Made by a program: the position numbers and the translations under genes. 64,000 nucleotides of DNA from Leifsonia poae (GTDB lineage Bacteria > Actinomycetota > Actinomycetes > Actinomycetales > Microbacteriaceae), in the NCBI RefSeq assembly GCF_027921845.1, contig NZ_BSEN01000015.1, forward strand, positions 816,636 through 880,635. The letters are read 5' to 3'. Shown one piece after another: positions 25,458-34,456 of this stretch; position 1 is the stretch's first letter; every line of letters starts with the position of its first letter. The notes under the pieces were generated by a model. It was not told the DNA's origin. It searched no databases and saw only the letters and a program-made list of their open reading frames with translations.

Positions 25458-26387
25458 GTGCCTGCGTTCAGGGTGAGATCGGTGGTGGTGAGTGCGCTCG
25501 CCGGCGCGATCGTCGCGGGAGGATCGCTGATCGCCGCGGCCCCCGCCGTCGCGGTGCAGAACAGCACCGAGGGCTCCGCTCCCTCCGCCATCACCAGCAT
25601 GTGGGCGTGGGGCAACCCGATCGATCCGGCGACGGATGCGCGTGGCCTCGGCCAACCGCAGTTCGAGCCCGCCGCCCTCGTCGCGTTCGCTCAGGAGCAC
25701 CACCTGCGCTCGGTCTACCTGTCGGTGCCGTGGGCGGCCAACCAGGGCGCCTTCGCCACCTGGCTGCCCGAAGCCGTCGCCGCACTGCACGACGCTGGCA
25801 TCTCGGTGTCGGCGCTCGGCGGCGACTCCGGATGGACGACCCAGCCGTCGCTCGCCGCGCAATGGGTGACCGATGCCCTGAGCACCGCCCCGTTCGATGC
25901 TGTGCAGTTCGACGTCGAGCCGTGGGCGGGCATCCCGAACCCGGATCTCGCCACGATCGTGCCCCAGTACGCGGCGATGCTCGACGCGGCGCGCACCGCC
26001 GCGGGCGATGTGCCGATCGGGGCCGACCTCCCCTGGTGGCTCGCCGCGCATCCGGTCGGCGACGGCACCGCGTTCGACGCGCTCCTGCCGCACCTGCAGA
26101 GCGTCGCGATCGTCGCCTTCTCCGATCACGCCGCCGGATCCGACGGGATCATCGCGCTCGCGGAGCCCGCCGCTCAGGCCGCCGCCACCGCCGCCGTGCC
26201 GTTCACGATCGGCGTCGAGACGGACACCCCCGCCGCGGCCGGCGGCGCCCAGTACACCTTCGGCGACGACTCGCCGGTGGCTCTCGAGACGGAGACCGCG
26301 CTCGTGCGATCGCACTTCTCGACCACCGCCGGGTACGGCGGCGTCACTGTCGAGCACCTGCTCGCCTGGCAGACGCTTCTCGGCTGA
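25458..26387 (+). CDS. Secreted protein of unknown function, glycosidase-like barrel
   Basis: 309 residues from GTG 25458, chosen because GAAGGGG lies about seven bases before it; an upstream ATG at 25404 has no such site and would spoil the signal peptide. The signal peptide runs to about residue 32 with an AVA site. The mature part alternates helices and strands in the manner of a TIM barrel, with WAWGNPID early, VYLSVPWAANQG, VQFDVEPW (a DxE on a strand end, as in glycoside hydrolases) and IGVETDTP near the end. I recognise no named family. It may act on cell-wall or environmental polysaccharide; this is inference from the fold impression only. Confidence 0.75.
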   Translation: MPAFRVRSVVVSALAGAIVAGGSLIAAAPAVAVQNSTEGSAPSAITSMWAWGNPIDPATDARGLGQPQFEPAALVAFAQEHHLRSVYLSVPWAANQGAFATWLPEAVAALHDAGISVSALGGDSGWTTQPSLAAQWVTDALSTAPFDAVQFDVEPWAGIPNPDLATIVPQYAAMLDAARTAAGDVPIGADLPWWLAAHPVGDGTAFDALLPHLQSVAIVAFSDHAAGSDGIIALAEPAAQAAATAAVPFTIGVETDTPAAAGGAQYTFGDDSPVALETETALVRSHFSTTAGYGGVTVEHLLAWQTLLG

Positions 26388-26411
26388 CCCCGTCCCGCCT
26401 CTCGGCTGCGC

Positions 26412-26888
26412 TCAGGCGGCGTCGGCGGCGGCTTCGAGGGCCGCGATGTCGAGCTTGCCCATCGAGAGCATGGCCTCGGTGGCGCGGCGCACCCGAGCCG
26501 GGTCCGGATCGGAGAACAGCCGGTCGAGCGCGGTCGGCACGATCTGCCACGACAGCCCCCAGCGGTCTTTGAGCCAGCCGCACTGGCTGGGCTCGCCGCC
26601 ATCGGCGATGAGGGCGTTCCAGAGGCGGTCGATCTCCTCCTGCGTCTCGACCTGCACCATGAACGAGACCGCCTCGGTGAACGGGAACAGCGGCCCGCCG
26701 TTCAGCGCTCCGACCTCCATACCGTCGATCTCGAACCGCACGGTCGTGACGCCGGCCGCCTGACCCGGCGCGTCGTCTCCGAACCGCCTCACCTCGAGGA
26801 TGCGCGAGTTCGGAAAGAGCGAGACATAGAATTCGGCAGCCTGCTCGGCCTGGTCATCGAACCACAGGTACGGGGAAATGGTTTGCAT
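26412..26888 (-). CDS. VOC-fold protein, PhnB/YdcG-like
   Basis: 158 residues. Typical phrases of the 3-demethylubiquinone-methyltransferase-like VOC group are present: ISPYLWFDDQAEQAAEFYVSLFPNS, AVSFMVQVETQEEIDRLWNAL, CGWLKDRWGLSWQIVP. Despite the old family name these proteins are not known to methylate quinones; their ligand is unclear. No signal peptide, single-gene unit, convergent with the secreted protein gene and divergent from the SGNH hydrolase gene. Confidence 0.9.
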   Translation of the reverse strand: MQTISPYLWFDDQAEQAAEFYVSLFPNSRILEVRRFGDDAPGQAAGVTTVRFEIDGMEVGALNGGPLFPFTEAVSFMVQVETQEEIDRLWNALIADGGEPSQCGWLKDRWGLSWQIVPTALDRLFSDPDPARVRRATEAMLSMGKLDIAALEAAADAA

Positions 26889-26979
26889 CGCGGTACTCCT
26901 TCACGTCTGGTCGCGCGTCGATGCGCGTCTGAGTGGATCGTTCTGTGGGGCACGTGCGGCCCATGGTACGCGCGACGGG

Positions 26980-26985
26980 TAGCGT
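26980..26985 (+). promoter_or_regulatory. -10 box TAGCGT for leaderless SGNH hydrolase message
   Basis: TAGCGT ends six bases before the GTG start at 26992, and there is no Shine-Dalgarno, which is the spacing of leaderless actinobacterial messages. No good -35 box is visible. Confidence 0.4.
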
Positions 26986-26991
26986 AGCTAT

Positions 26992-27768
26992 GTGTTTACG
27001 AGTTACATCGCCATCGGCGACAGTTTCACCGAGGGTGTCGGCGACGAGCTTCCCGACGGACGCACGCGGGGCTGGGCCGACTTCGTCGCCCTCGGTCTCG
27101 CCGCGGCGTCGAGTGAGCCGGTGCGCTACGCCAACCTCGCCATCCGCGGTCGCAAGCTCGGCCCGCTCATCACCGAGCAGCTGCAGCCGGCGATCGATCA
27201 GCGACCCCAGCTCATCAGCCTGAACGGAGGCGGCAACGACATCATGCGGCCCAAGGTGTCGATGGAGTCGGTGGTCACCATGCTCGACGATGCCGCCACG
27301 CGCGTCACCGCCGCCGGGCTGCACATGCTGCTTCTCAGCGGCGCCAATCCGACCGCGCACCTTCCGCTCGGATCAGTGATGCGGCGTCGTGGCGACGAGC
27401 TCGACGCGGCCGTACGCGCTCGACTCCCCCTCGACAACGTGACCTTCGTCGACAACTGGGTCGACGAAGGTCTCGGTGACATCCGGTACTGGTCCGTCGA
27501 CCGGCTGCACCTCAACTCCCTCGGGCACGCCCGGGTGGCGAGCAACGTGCTCACCGCCCTGGGCGTTCCCGTGCCCGCCGAATGGGGCGTCGACGAGGTC
27601 GCGGCCGCCCCGGCCGGCGAGAAGTCCCGCCGCACCGTGGACTACTACCGCCGCTACGTGCTGCCCTGGATCGGCCGCCGCCTCACGGGTCGGTCGTCGG
27701 GCGACGGCCGCACGGCCAAGATCCCGTCGCTCACGATCGTCGACCCGTCGGCGGCCGCCCCGCTCTGA
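26992..27768 (+). CDS. SGNH/GDSL-family hydrolase
   Basis: 258 residues from GTG 26992. Block I is IAIGDSFTEG with nucleophile S11, block III is LNGGGND (77-83, N82 oxyanion), and block V is DRLHLNSLGH with D170 and H173. These enzymes are esterases, lipases or carbohydrate deacetylases. There is no signal peptide, so it probably acts in the cytosol. The C-terminal 40 residues (YYRRYVLPWIGRRLTG) look membrane-peripheral and basic. Convergent with phosphoketolase with only 14 bases between the stops. Confidence 0.92.
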   Translation: MFTSYIAIGDSFTEGVGDELPDGRTRGWADFVALGLAAASSEPVRYANLAIRGRKLGPLITEQLQPAIDQRPQLISLNGGGNDIMRPKVSMESVVTMLDDAATRVTAAGLHMLLLSGANPTAHLPLGSVMRRRGDELDAAVRARLPLDNVTFVDNWVDEGLGDIRYWSVDRLHLNSLGHARVASNVLTALGVPVPAEWGVDEVAAAPAGEKSRRTVDYYRRYVLPWIGRRLTGRSSGDGRTAKIPSLTIVDPSAAAPL

Positions 27769-27782
27769 GGCTGAGCCCGCCG

Positions 27783-30215
27783 TCAGTCGTTGTCGCCGCC
27801 CGTCGTGTCGAGGCGAGTACCCTTTGTGCCGCCGCCCCACGCCCATTCGGCGACCTCGGGGATGTCCTCTCCGTGCTCCCGCGTGTACTGACGCGCCCGC
27901 AGCCGGGCATCCTGCATCTCCTGGCGGAAGGCGCCCTCGCGCTCGCCGAGCCCGGGCACCCGGTCGAGTACATCGATCACCAGGTGGTACCGGTCGAGGT
28001 CGTTGAGCATCACCATGTCGAACGGCGTCGTGGTGGTGCCCTCCTCCTTGTACCCGCGCACGTGCAGATTGGAGTGGCCGTTGCGCCGATACGTCAGCCG
28101 GTGGATCAGCCACGGATACCCGTGATAGGCGAACACCACCGGCTTGCCCGTCGTGAACAGTGCGTCGTACTCGCGGTCGTTCAGGCCGTGCGGATGCTCC
28201 CCCTCGCTCTGCAGGCGCATTAGGTCGACCACGTTGACCACCCGCACGCGCAGCGACGGGATGCGCTCGCGCAGGATCGACGCCGCCGCCAGCACCTCGA
28301 GGGTCGGGACGTCCCCCGCACAGGCGAGCACCACGTCGGGCTCTTCGCCCTCGACCTCGGTTCCTGCCCAGTCGAAGATGCCGATCCCGCGAGTGCAGTG
28401 CTCGATCGCCTCCTGCATCGTCAGCCAGTTGGGGGCCGGCTGCTTGCCGGCCACGACGACGTTGACGTAGTCCACCGACCGCAGGCAGTGGTCGTAGGTC
28501 GAGAGCAGGGTGTTGGCGTCGAACGGCAGGTACACCCGCACGACGTCGGCCTTCTTGTTGATGACGTGATCGATGAATCCCGGGTCCTGGTGCGAGGCGC
28601 CGTTGTGATCCTGGCGCCAGACATGGGAGCTCAGCAGGTAGTTGAGCGACGAGACCGGCCGGCGCCACGGGATGTGGCGTGACGTCTTGAGCCACTTGGC
28701 GTGCTGGTTGAACATCGAGTCGACGATGTGGATGAACGCCTCGTACGAGGTGATGACGCCGTGCCGCCCGGTGAGCAGGTATCCCTCGAGCCAGCCCTGG
28801 CACTGATGCTCGCTGAGCATCTCCATCACCCGCCCGCTCGGCGCGAGGTGGTTGTCGTCGTCGATCGGCCAGCGCTCGGCGTTCCACTGCTTGTCCGTCA
28901 CCTCGAAGACGGCCTGGAGGCGATTGGAGGCCACCTCGTCGGGCCCGAACAGCCGGAACGTCTCGGGGTTGTCGATCATCACGTCGCGCAGCCATTCGCC
29001 GAGGACCTTCGTGGCCTCGGCGACCGTCTCGCCGGGAGCAGGAACGTCGACGGCGTAGTCGCGGAAGTCGCGCAGCCGGAGGTCTTTGCGCAGCAGGCCG
29101 CCGTTGGCGACCGGGTTGGCGCTCATCCTCCGGTCGCCCTCTGGCGCCAGCCCCGTGATCAGGGGCAGCGGAGCGCCCTCGTCGTCGAACAATTCTTCCG
29201 GGCGGTATGAGGCGAGCCACGATTCGAGCAGCTTGGTGTGCGCCTCGGTGTCCCGCGCATCCGCCAGCGGCACCTGGTGCGAGCGCCAGTTGTTCTCGGC
29301 CGGGTGGCCGTCGATCTCCTTCGGGCAGGTCCACCCCTTCGGCGTGCGCAGGATCAGCATCGGCCACGCGGGCCGCTCGGTGAGGTCTCCCGCCTTCGCC
29401 GCACGCTTGATGCCCGCGATCTGGTCGAGGATCTCGTCCATCGTCTGGGCCATGCGCTCGTGCACGGCGCGCGGATCCTCCCCGTCGAAGCCTCCGGACA
29501 CGACATACGGCGTGTGACCGTACCCGCGCATCAGCTCGAGCAGCTCCTTCTCCGGGATGCGCGCCAGCACCGTCGGGTTTGCGATCTTGTACCCGTTGAG
29601 GTGCAGGATGGGCAGCACGACGCCGTCGGTCGCCGGATCGAGGAACTTGTTCGAGTGCCACGCCGTGGCGAGCGGCCCGGTCTCGGCCTCGCCGTCGCCG
29701 ACGACGGCTGCGACCAGCAGGTCGGGGTTGTCGAACGCCGCGCCGTAGGCGTGCGAGAGGGAGTAGCCGAGCTCACCGCCCTCGTGGATGGAGCCCGGCG
29801 TCTCCGGCGCCGCGTGACTCGGGATGCCACCGGGGAACGAGAACTGGCGGAAGAGCTTGCGTATGCCGTCGGCCGTGCGGTCGATGCGCGGATAGATCTC
29901 GCTGTAGGTGCCGTCGAGGTAGGCGCTCGCGACCACCCCCGGCCCGCCGTGCCCTGGACCGGCGATGAAGATCGTGTCCAGGTCCCGCTCCTGGATGACG
30001 CGGTTGAGGTGCGCGTAGATGAAGTTCAGCCCGGGCGTGGTGCCCCAGTGGCCGAGAAGCCGGGGCTTGATGTGGTCCCGGGTCAGCGGCTCGCGCAGCA
30101 GCGGATTGTCCAGCAGATAGATCTGTCCGACGGAGAGATAGTTGGCGGCGCGCCACCAGGCATCCAATCGGTCGAGCGTTTCGGACGTGAGCGCGGCGGA
30201 CGTGCGAGTTCTCAT
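27783..30215 (-). CDS. xfp: Phosphoketolase (Xfp)
   Basis: 810 residues, normal for phosphoketolase. It splits xylulose 5-phosphate, and often fructose 6-phosphate, with phosphate into acetyl phosphate and a C3 or C4 sugar phosphate, using thiamine diphosphate. Visible signatures are [35 protein letters not shown], the TPP-binding [18 protein letters not shown], and near the C-terminus [32 protein letters not shown] lies six bases before the ATG. No phosphotransacetylase or acetate kinase gene adjoins it. Divergent from an alpha/beta hydrolase gene. Confidence 0.96.
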   Translation of the reverse strand: MRTRTSAALTSETLDRLDAWWRAANYLSVGQIYLLDNPLLREPLTRDHIKPRLLGHWGTTPGLNFIYAHLNRVIQERDLDTIFIAGPGHGGPGVVASAYLDGTYSEIYPRIDRTADGIRKLFRQFSFPGGIPSHAAPETPGSIHEGGELGYSLSHAYGAAFDNPDLLVAAVVGDGEAETGPLATAWHSNKFLDPATDGVVLPILHLNGYKIANPTVLARIPEKELLELMRGYGHTPYVVSGGFDGEDPRAVHERMAQTMDEILDQIAGIKRAAKAGDLTERPAWPMLILRTPKGWTCPKEIDGHPAENNWRSHQVPLADARDTEAHTKLLESWLASYRPEELFDDEGAPLPLITGLAPEGDRRMSANPVANGGLLRKDLRLRDFRDYAVDVPAPGETVAEATKVLGEWLRDVMIDNPETFRLFGPDEVASNRLQAVFEVTDKQWNAERWPIDDDNHLAPSGRVMEMLSEHQCQGWLEGYLLTGRHGVITSYEAFIHIVDSMFNQHAKWLKTSRHIPWRRPVSSLNYLLSSHVWRQDHNGASHQDPGFIDHVINKKADVVRVYLPFDANTLLSTYDHCLRSVDYVNVVVAGKQPAPNWLTMQEAIEHCTRGIGIFDWAGTEVEGEEPDVVLACAGDVPTLEVLAAASILRERIPSLRVRVVNVVDLMRLQSEGEHPHGLNDREYDALFTTGKPVVFAYHGYPWLIHRLTYRRNGHSNLHVRGYKEEGTTTTPFDMVMLNDLDRYHLVIDVLDRVPGLGEREGAFRQEMQDARLRARQYTREHGEDIPEVAEWAWGGGTKGTRLDTTGGDND

Positions 30216-30265
30216 CGAGTACCTTCCCCTTTTTCGGCATCCTACGCGTGGGTCCGCTCCGAACT

Positions 30266-31120
30266 ATGACTATGGAGAGAACGTTCATCGACACCTCGCT
30301 CGGCTGCGTGGCGGTACGCCACGGCGTGCGCGAGTCCGGCACGGCGACCATCCTGCTCCACGGCGCGGCCGGGTCCTGGACCACGTGGCGCGCAGCGATC
30401 GCTGCGGCCGAGACCGGAGGCGCGGTGGCCGACCTCGTCGTTCCCGATCTCCCCGGCTGGGGCGACTCCCCGGCCGACGACCTCTCCCGCGTGGATGCTC
30501 AGACCCTCGCAGCCTCGGTCGCGACGGTCGCCCGTGCGCTCGGCTACGAACACTGGCGCGTGGTCGGTCACTCCCTCGGCGGGTTCATCGCCCTCGAACT
30601 CGCCGCCGCCGAACCGGTGGCCACCGAATCGGTGCTCCTCGTCTCGGCCACGACGCTGGGCGGCCGGGGCGACCGGCTCTCCGCGTTCATGCGATTGGTG
30701 CACTATCCGCTGCTCGTGGGACTGCTGCAGGGCATCCGGCTGCTCCTCCTGCTCGGGCCGTTCGCCGCGCGCTTCGTGCGGGCGCTCGACCGGTCCGGCG
30801 TGCTCCCGATCCTCGCCGCGCCGCTCTTCGCCCGCACCGATCGCACGGCGGTGCACGAGCTCGCCCGCGACCTGCGGCCGGGAGCGTTCGTGCGCGCGAT
30901 GCAGTGCGCGCACGACTACCCGGCGGAGGAGCGCTGGTCGCGCATCCGGTGCCCGGTGGTCGGCCTGCACGGCGACCGTGACGTCTTCGTCGGCCGGAAC
31001 GACGACGAACTGCTTACCGGGATCATCCCCCAGTACCGTGCGATCGCGGTGCCGGCGACCGGGCACTTCGGCCACGTCGAGCATCCGACCCTACTGGCCG
31101 GTGCCCTGCACGCCCGCTAA
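30266..31120 (+). CDS. Alpha/beta hydrolase
   Basis: 284 residues from ATG 30266. The start is uncertain: an in-frame GTG at 30248 and an ATG at 30272 are alternatives and none has a ribosome site. The fold is clear: ATILLHGAAGSWTTW (oxyanion hole), nucleophile S103 in GHSLGGF, a cap region rich in Leu and Arg (about 140-190), VGLHGDRDVFV with the acid Asp, and ATGHFGHVEHP with the catalytic His. The family includes esterases and C-C hydrolases; the substrate is unknown. Transcribed away from phosphoketolase and followed directly by the GNAT gene. Confidence 0.85.
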   Translation: MTMERTFIDTSLGCVAVRHGVRESGTATILLHGAAGSWTTWRAAIAAAETGGAVADLVVPDLPGWGDSPADDLSRVDAQTLAASVATVARALGYEHWRVVGHSLGGFIALELAAAEPVATESVLLVSATTLGGRGDRLSAFMRLVHYPLLVGLLQGIRLLLLLGPFAARFVRALDRSGVLPILAAPLFARTDRTAVHELARDLRPGAFVRAMQCAHDYPAEERWSRIRCPVVGLHGDRDVFVGRNDDELLTGIIPQYRAIAVPATGHFGHVEHPTLLAGALHAR

Positions 31121-31123
31121 ATT
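31118..31123 (+). promoter_or_regulatory. -10 box TAAATT for leaderless GNAT message
   Basis: TAAATT overlaps the stop of the upstream hydrolase gene and ends six bases before ATG 31130. Together with the absence of a Shine-Dalgarno this supports a leaderless start at 31130 rather than the in-frame GTG at 31124. Confidence 0.5.
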
Positions 31124-31129
31124 GTGCGT

Positions 31130-31720
31130 ATGGCTGACTCGATCACCGTCGAACCCGTGCGCGACGAACTGTGGCCCGAACTCGAGCGCGTCTTCGGCGA
31201 GCGGGGCGACCCGTCCGGATGCTGGTGCCAGTGGTTCAAGCTGACGGGAACGCAGTATCGCGAGCTGCCACGGGAGCAGAAGGCCGACCTGCTGCACACG
31301 TCCATCGCAACCGACCCGGCGCCCGGCGTGATCGCATGGATCGACGGCGAGCCCGTCGGCTGGGCGGCGGTCGAACCGTTCTCGGCCTACCCGGCGCTCG
31401 CACGATCTCCGATCACCAAGCGCCTTCCCGGCGATCCGGCCGACCCGTGGGCGGTCACCTGCTTCGTGGTGCGCGACGGCTTCCGCAAGCGCGGCGTCGC
31501 GCACGCGCTGCTCGACGGCGCCGTCTCCTTCGCCGGCGAACACGGAGCTGACGTCATCGAGGGGTATCCCGTCGACACCGAGGTACGGCCGGGACTCTCG
31601 AGCGCCGAGCGGTTCCACGGCACCGTCTCGCTCTTCCGCTCCGCCGGATTCGACGTGGTGCGGCGCCCGTCGACGACCCGCGCGATCATGCGCCTGACGC
31701 CGCACGCGGCGGCGCACTGA
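31130..31720 (+). CDS. GNAT-family N-acetyltransferase
   Basis: 196 residues from ATG 31130. The GNAT core is visible: IAWIDGEPVGWAAVEP (beta strand pair), VTCFVVRDGFRKRGVAHALLDGAVSFA (the R/Q-x-x-G-x-A acetyl-CoA loop as RKRGVA), and a C-terminal LFRSAGFDVV. Near the N-terminus the phrase GCWCQWFKLTG is characteristic of a small GNAT subgroup of unknown substrate. Cytoplasmic. It begins nine bases after the hydrolase stop but probably has its own promoter. Confidence 0.88.
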   Translation: MADSITVEPVRDELWPELERVFGERGDPSGCWCQWFKLTGTQYRELPREQKADLLHTSIATDPAPGVIAWIDGEPVGWAAVEPFSAYPALARSPITKRLPGDPADPWAVTCFVVRDGFRKRGVAHALLDGAVSFAGEHGADVIEGYPVDTEVRPGLSSAERFHGTVSLFRSAGFDVVRRPSTTRAIMRLTPHAAAH

Positions 31721-31725
31721 CCCCG

Positions 31726-31731
31726 TAAGCT
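31726..31731 (+). promoter_or_regulatory. -10 box TAAGCT for leaderless EamA message
   Basis: TAAGCT ends six bases before the GTG at 31738, with no Shine-Dalgarno. This is the same arrangement as for the GNAT gene at 31118. Confidence 0.5.
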
Positions 31732-31737
31732 CGACGG

Positions 31738-32637
31738 GTGAGCTCCGCACCCGACCGTCCTGCACGCCGGACGCTGATCGGGGCGGGAACCCAGGTCGGC
31801 ACCGAGGTCAGCATCAATTTCGGCTCCTCGATCGCCGGGCTGCTCATCCCGATCGTCGGTTCCGTGGTGGTCGTGGCGGTGCGGCAGGTGATCACGGCGA
31901 TCGCCGTGCTTCCGTTCTACCGCCCGAAGCGCGCCGAGCTGACCTGGCGGCGGCTCTGGCCGGCTCTGCTGCTCGGGCTCGTGCTGGTCTCGATGAATCT
32001 GAGCTTCTACGAAGCGGTCGGACGCCTCGGGCTCGGCATCGCGGCGACCATCGAGTTCCTCGGACCGTTCGCCCTCGCCCTCGCCGGGTCGCGCCGAGTG
32101 CTCGATGTGCTCTGCGCGGTCGTCGCCGCCGGAGGCGTCGTACTCCTCACCGGAACGGAAGGGGCGATCGACCCGATCGGCGTCGTGCTCGCTCTGACAG
32201 CCGCCGCGTCGTGGGCCGCCTACATCCTGCTCACCCGGCGCGTCGCGCTGCGCCTGCCCGGCTTGGAGGGGCTCAGTGTCGCAAGCGTGGTCGCCACCGT
32301 CGTCCTGCTGCCTATCGCGCTCATCATCGTCGACTACTCGCGGCTCGACTGGACCGTGATCGGGCTGCTGGTCGCGGCCGGCATCCTCTCCTCCGCCATC
32401 CCGTACAGCCTCGACACCTTCATCCTGCGGCGCATCCCGCCGCGCCTGTACGCGGTCATCACCAGCTTCGGGCCGGTGATCGCGACGATGTTCGGCGTGC
32501 TGGTGCTGCACGAGCACTTCTCAGCGGTGCAGCTCGCCGGCATCGTGATCGTCTGCCTCGCCGCCGGCGTCACGATCGCAACGCAGCGCGAGCATCCGCG
32601 CTCCGACCTCGAGGGAACCGCCGAGACCATTCCGTAG
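31738..32637 (+). CDS. EamA-family inner-membrane exporter (RhtA-like)
   Basis: 299 residues with about nine to ten hydrophobic helices in two homologous halves, the DMT/EamA architecture. Phrases such as GLGIAATIEFLGPFALAL and IPYSLDTFILRRIPPRLYAVITSFGPVIATMFGVLVLHE match the RhtA branch, which exports homoserine, threonine or other small metabolites. The substrate cannot be read from sequence. The leaderless GTG start is supported by the -10 box just upstream. It is convergent with the ABC permease gene, six bases apart. Confidence 0.9.
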   Translation: MSSAPDRPARRTLIGAGTQVGTEVSINFGSSIAGLLIPIVGSVVVVAVRQVITAIAVLPFYRPKRAELTWRRLWPALLLGLVLVSMNLSFYEAVGRLGLGIAATIEFLGPFALALAGSRRVLDVLCAVVAAGGVVLLTGTEGAIDPIGVVLALTAAASWAAYILLTRRVALRLPGLEGLSVASVVATVVLLPIALIIVDYSRLDWTVIGLLVAAGILSSAIPYSLDTFILRRIPPRLYAVITSFGPVIATMFGVLVLHEHFSAVQLAGIVIVCLAAGVTIATQREHPRSDLEGTAETIP

Positions 32638-32643
32638 CCGACG

Positions 32644-33525
32644 CTACGAGAGGATGTCCTTCGTCGTGAACCGGCCGACCGCGAGCGCACCGAAGACCGC
32701 GATGTAGCCGAGCTGAAGCACAGCGTTGCTGCCGAAGGAATCCCAGGAGATGGGCTGGCGCAGCAGGTCGGCGAATCCGAACCAGTAGCGGCTGAACAGC
32801 CAGGGGTGGATGGCGTCGAGCTGCGGCAGCTGGTCGAGCACCTGCGAGACCACCGACAGCACGATCGTGGCCGCCATCGCCCCGACAGGGACATCGGTCA
32901 GGGTCGAGAGGAACAGGCCGATCGCGCACAGACCGAGCAGCGAGACGGTCACGTAGGCCGCGATCGCCAGCAGACGCAGGAAGGCGTCTCCCAGGCTCAC
33001 CACGGTGCCCGAGAGCAGCGTCACCGGACCGATCGGGAATAGGACGGCGCCGATCGCCGACCCGGCGAGGATGACGACCAGGGTCGCGACGATGCAGAAC
33101 ACCGCGGCGCCCGCGTACTTCACCGCGAGCAACCGGATGCGTCCCGCCGGCGCGATCACCAGGTAGCGCAGGGTGCCGTGGCTGGCCTCGCCCGCGATCG
33201 TGTCGCCCGCCACGACGCCGACGGTCAGGGGCAGGAAGAGCGGAACGCACACCACGAGGGCGGTGAACCCGACGAACAGGCCGTTCGCGGTGATCTGGTC
33301 GAGGAAGGCGGGGCCGCGACCGGCGTCGGGGCCACCGCGCACGCGCACGGCGACCGCGATCAGGATGGGCACCGCCGCCAGTGCGGCGAGCATCGCCCAC
33401 GTGCGCCAGCGACGGAAGAGCACCCAGAGCTCCGACCAGAGCAGCGACCAGCCGGCCGACGGTCGCGGTCGTCCCTGCGCCGCGAAGGCCCCGGAGCCCG
33501 AGACGGCCGCCTCACTGCTCGACAT
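32644..33525 (-). CDS. ABC transporter permease (ABC-2 type)
   Basis: 293 residues with about six membrane helices: one near 39-55, then after a large loop around 105-125, 150-175, 188-210, 220-240 and 265-285. The phrase GDTIAGEASHGTLRYLVIAPAGR is typical of ABC-2 permeases. The start overlaps the ATPase gene by 14 bases, and the two, with the LolA-like exported protein upstream, form one leftward unit. Direction of transport and substrate are unknown; ABC-2 systems usually export. Confidence 0.9.
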   Translation of the reverse strand: MSSSEAAVSGSGAFAAQGRPRPSAGWSLLWSELWVLFRRWRTWAMLAALAAVPILIAVAVRVRGGPDAGRGPAFLDQITANGLFVGFTALVVCVPLFLPLTVGVVAGDTIAGEASHGTLRYLVIAPAGRIRLLAVKYAGAAVFCIVATLVVILAGSAIGAVLFPIGPVTLLSGTVVSLGDAFLRLLAIAAYVTVSLLGLCAIGLFLSTLTDVPVGAMAATIVLSVVSQVLDQLPQLDAIHPWLFSRYWFGFADLLRQPISWDSFGSNAVLQLGYIAVFGALAVGRFTTKDILS

Positions 33526-34456
33526 CGAATCCCTCCCCGGTCAGCGCGACGAAGCGTTCCTCGAGGGTCGAACCGTGCACGCTGAAGCCGCGGACCCGCA
33601 CGTCGGCGGCGACAAGCGCGGCGACGACGCTCTCTGCGGACGGGCCGGCTTCGGGAAATGCAGCGTCGACCACGCCGTCCTCCGCTGCGGCGTCGGCGAG
33701 CCCGAGGCGGGTGAACACTTCGACCGCCGCCGCCGGATCCGGCGTCTCCAGGCGGACCCGCGGAATCCCGGCGCCGCGCAGCTCGTCGAGGGATCCCTGG
33801 GCGACCAGTCGCCCGGTGCGCATGATGGCCGCGTGCGTGCAGATCTGCTCGATCTCGGCCAGCAGGTGGCTGGAGACGAAGACGGTGGTCCCTTCGTCGG
33901 CCAGCGACCGGATGAGCGAGCGCACCTCCCTGGTGCCCTGCGGGTCGAGCCCGTTGGTCGGTTCATCGAGCACGAGCAGATCGCGGTCGGTGAGCAGCGC
34001 TCCCGCGATGCCGAGCCGCTGCTTCATGCCCAGCGAGTACGCCCGTACATTGCGACCCGCTGCGTGCGAGAGGCCGACGCGCTCCAGCGCCGCGGCCACC
34101 CTCGCACGCCGCGTCGCCGGAGGCGCGTACCGATCGGCGGTGTCGCGGCGCAGCAGGTTCGCCGTTCCGGAGAGATATGGGGCGAAAGCGGGACCCTCGA
34201 CGAGGGCGCCCACGCGAGGCAGCACGTGCGCACCGCGGGCGGGCATGGTCTCGCCGAGCAGCCGGATGTCGCCGGCCGTCGCGTTGACCAGCCCCAGCAG
34301 CATGCGGATGGTGGTCGTCTTGCCCGAGCCGTTGGGGCCGAGGAAGCCGAAGACGGCGCCGCGCGGTACGAGCAGGTCGAGCCCGTCGACGACCGTCCGC
34401 GACCCGAACCTCTTGGAGAGGCCGCTCGTCGCGATCGCGGCGTCGGGTTGCGTCAC
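33512..34456 (-). CDS. ABC transporter ATP-binding protein
   Basis: 314 residues. Walker A is GPNGSGKTT (40-48), the signature is the variant YSLGMKQRLG (about 138-147), and Walker B is LLVLDEPTNGLD (about 155-166), followed by the H-loop VSSHLLAEIEQ. The C-terminal 90 residues are a soluble extension with an acidic, beta-like pattern common in DrrA/NatA-type ATPases. It overlaps the LolA-like gene by four bases and the permease by 14, so the three are coupled. LGMKQ in place of LSGGQ is usual for this subfamily. Confidence 0.94.
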   Translation of the reverse strand: MTQPDAAIATSGLSKRFGSRTVVDGLDLLVPRGAVFGFLGPNGSGKTTTIRMLLGLVNATAGDIRLLGETMPARGAHVLPRVGALVEGPAFAPYLSGTANLLRRDTADRYAPPATRRARVAAALERVGLSHAAGRNVRAYSLGMKQRLGIAGALLTDRDLLVLDEPTNGLDPQGTREVRSLIRSLADEGTTVFVSSHLLAEIEQICTHAAIMRTGRLVAQGSLDELRGAGIPRVRLETPDPAAAVEVFTRLGLADAAAEDGVVDAAFPEAGPSAESVVAALVAADVRVRGFSVHGSTLEERFVALTGEGFDVEQ

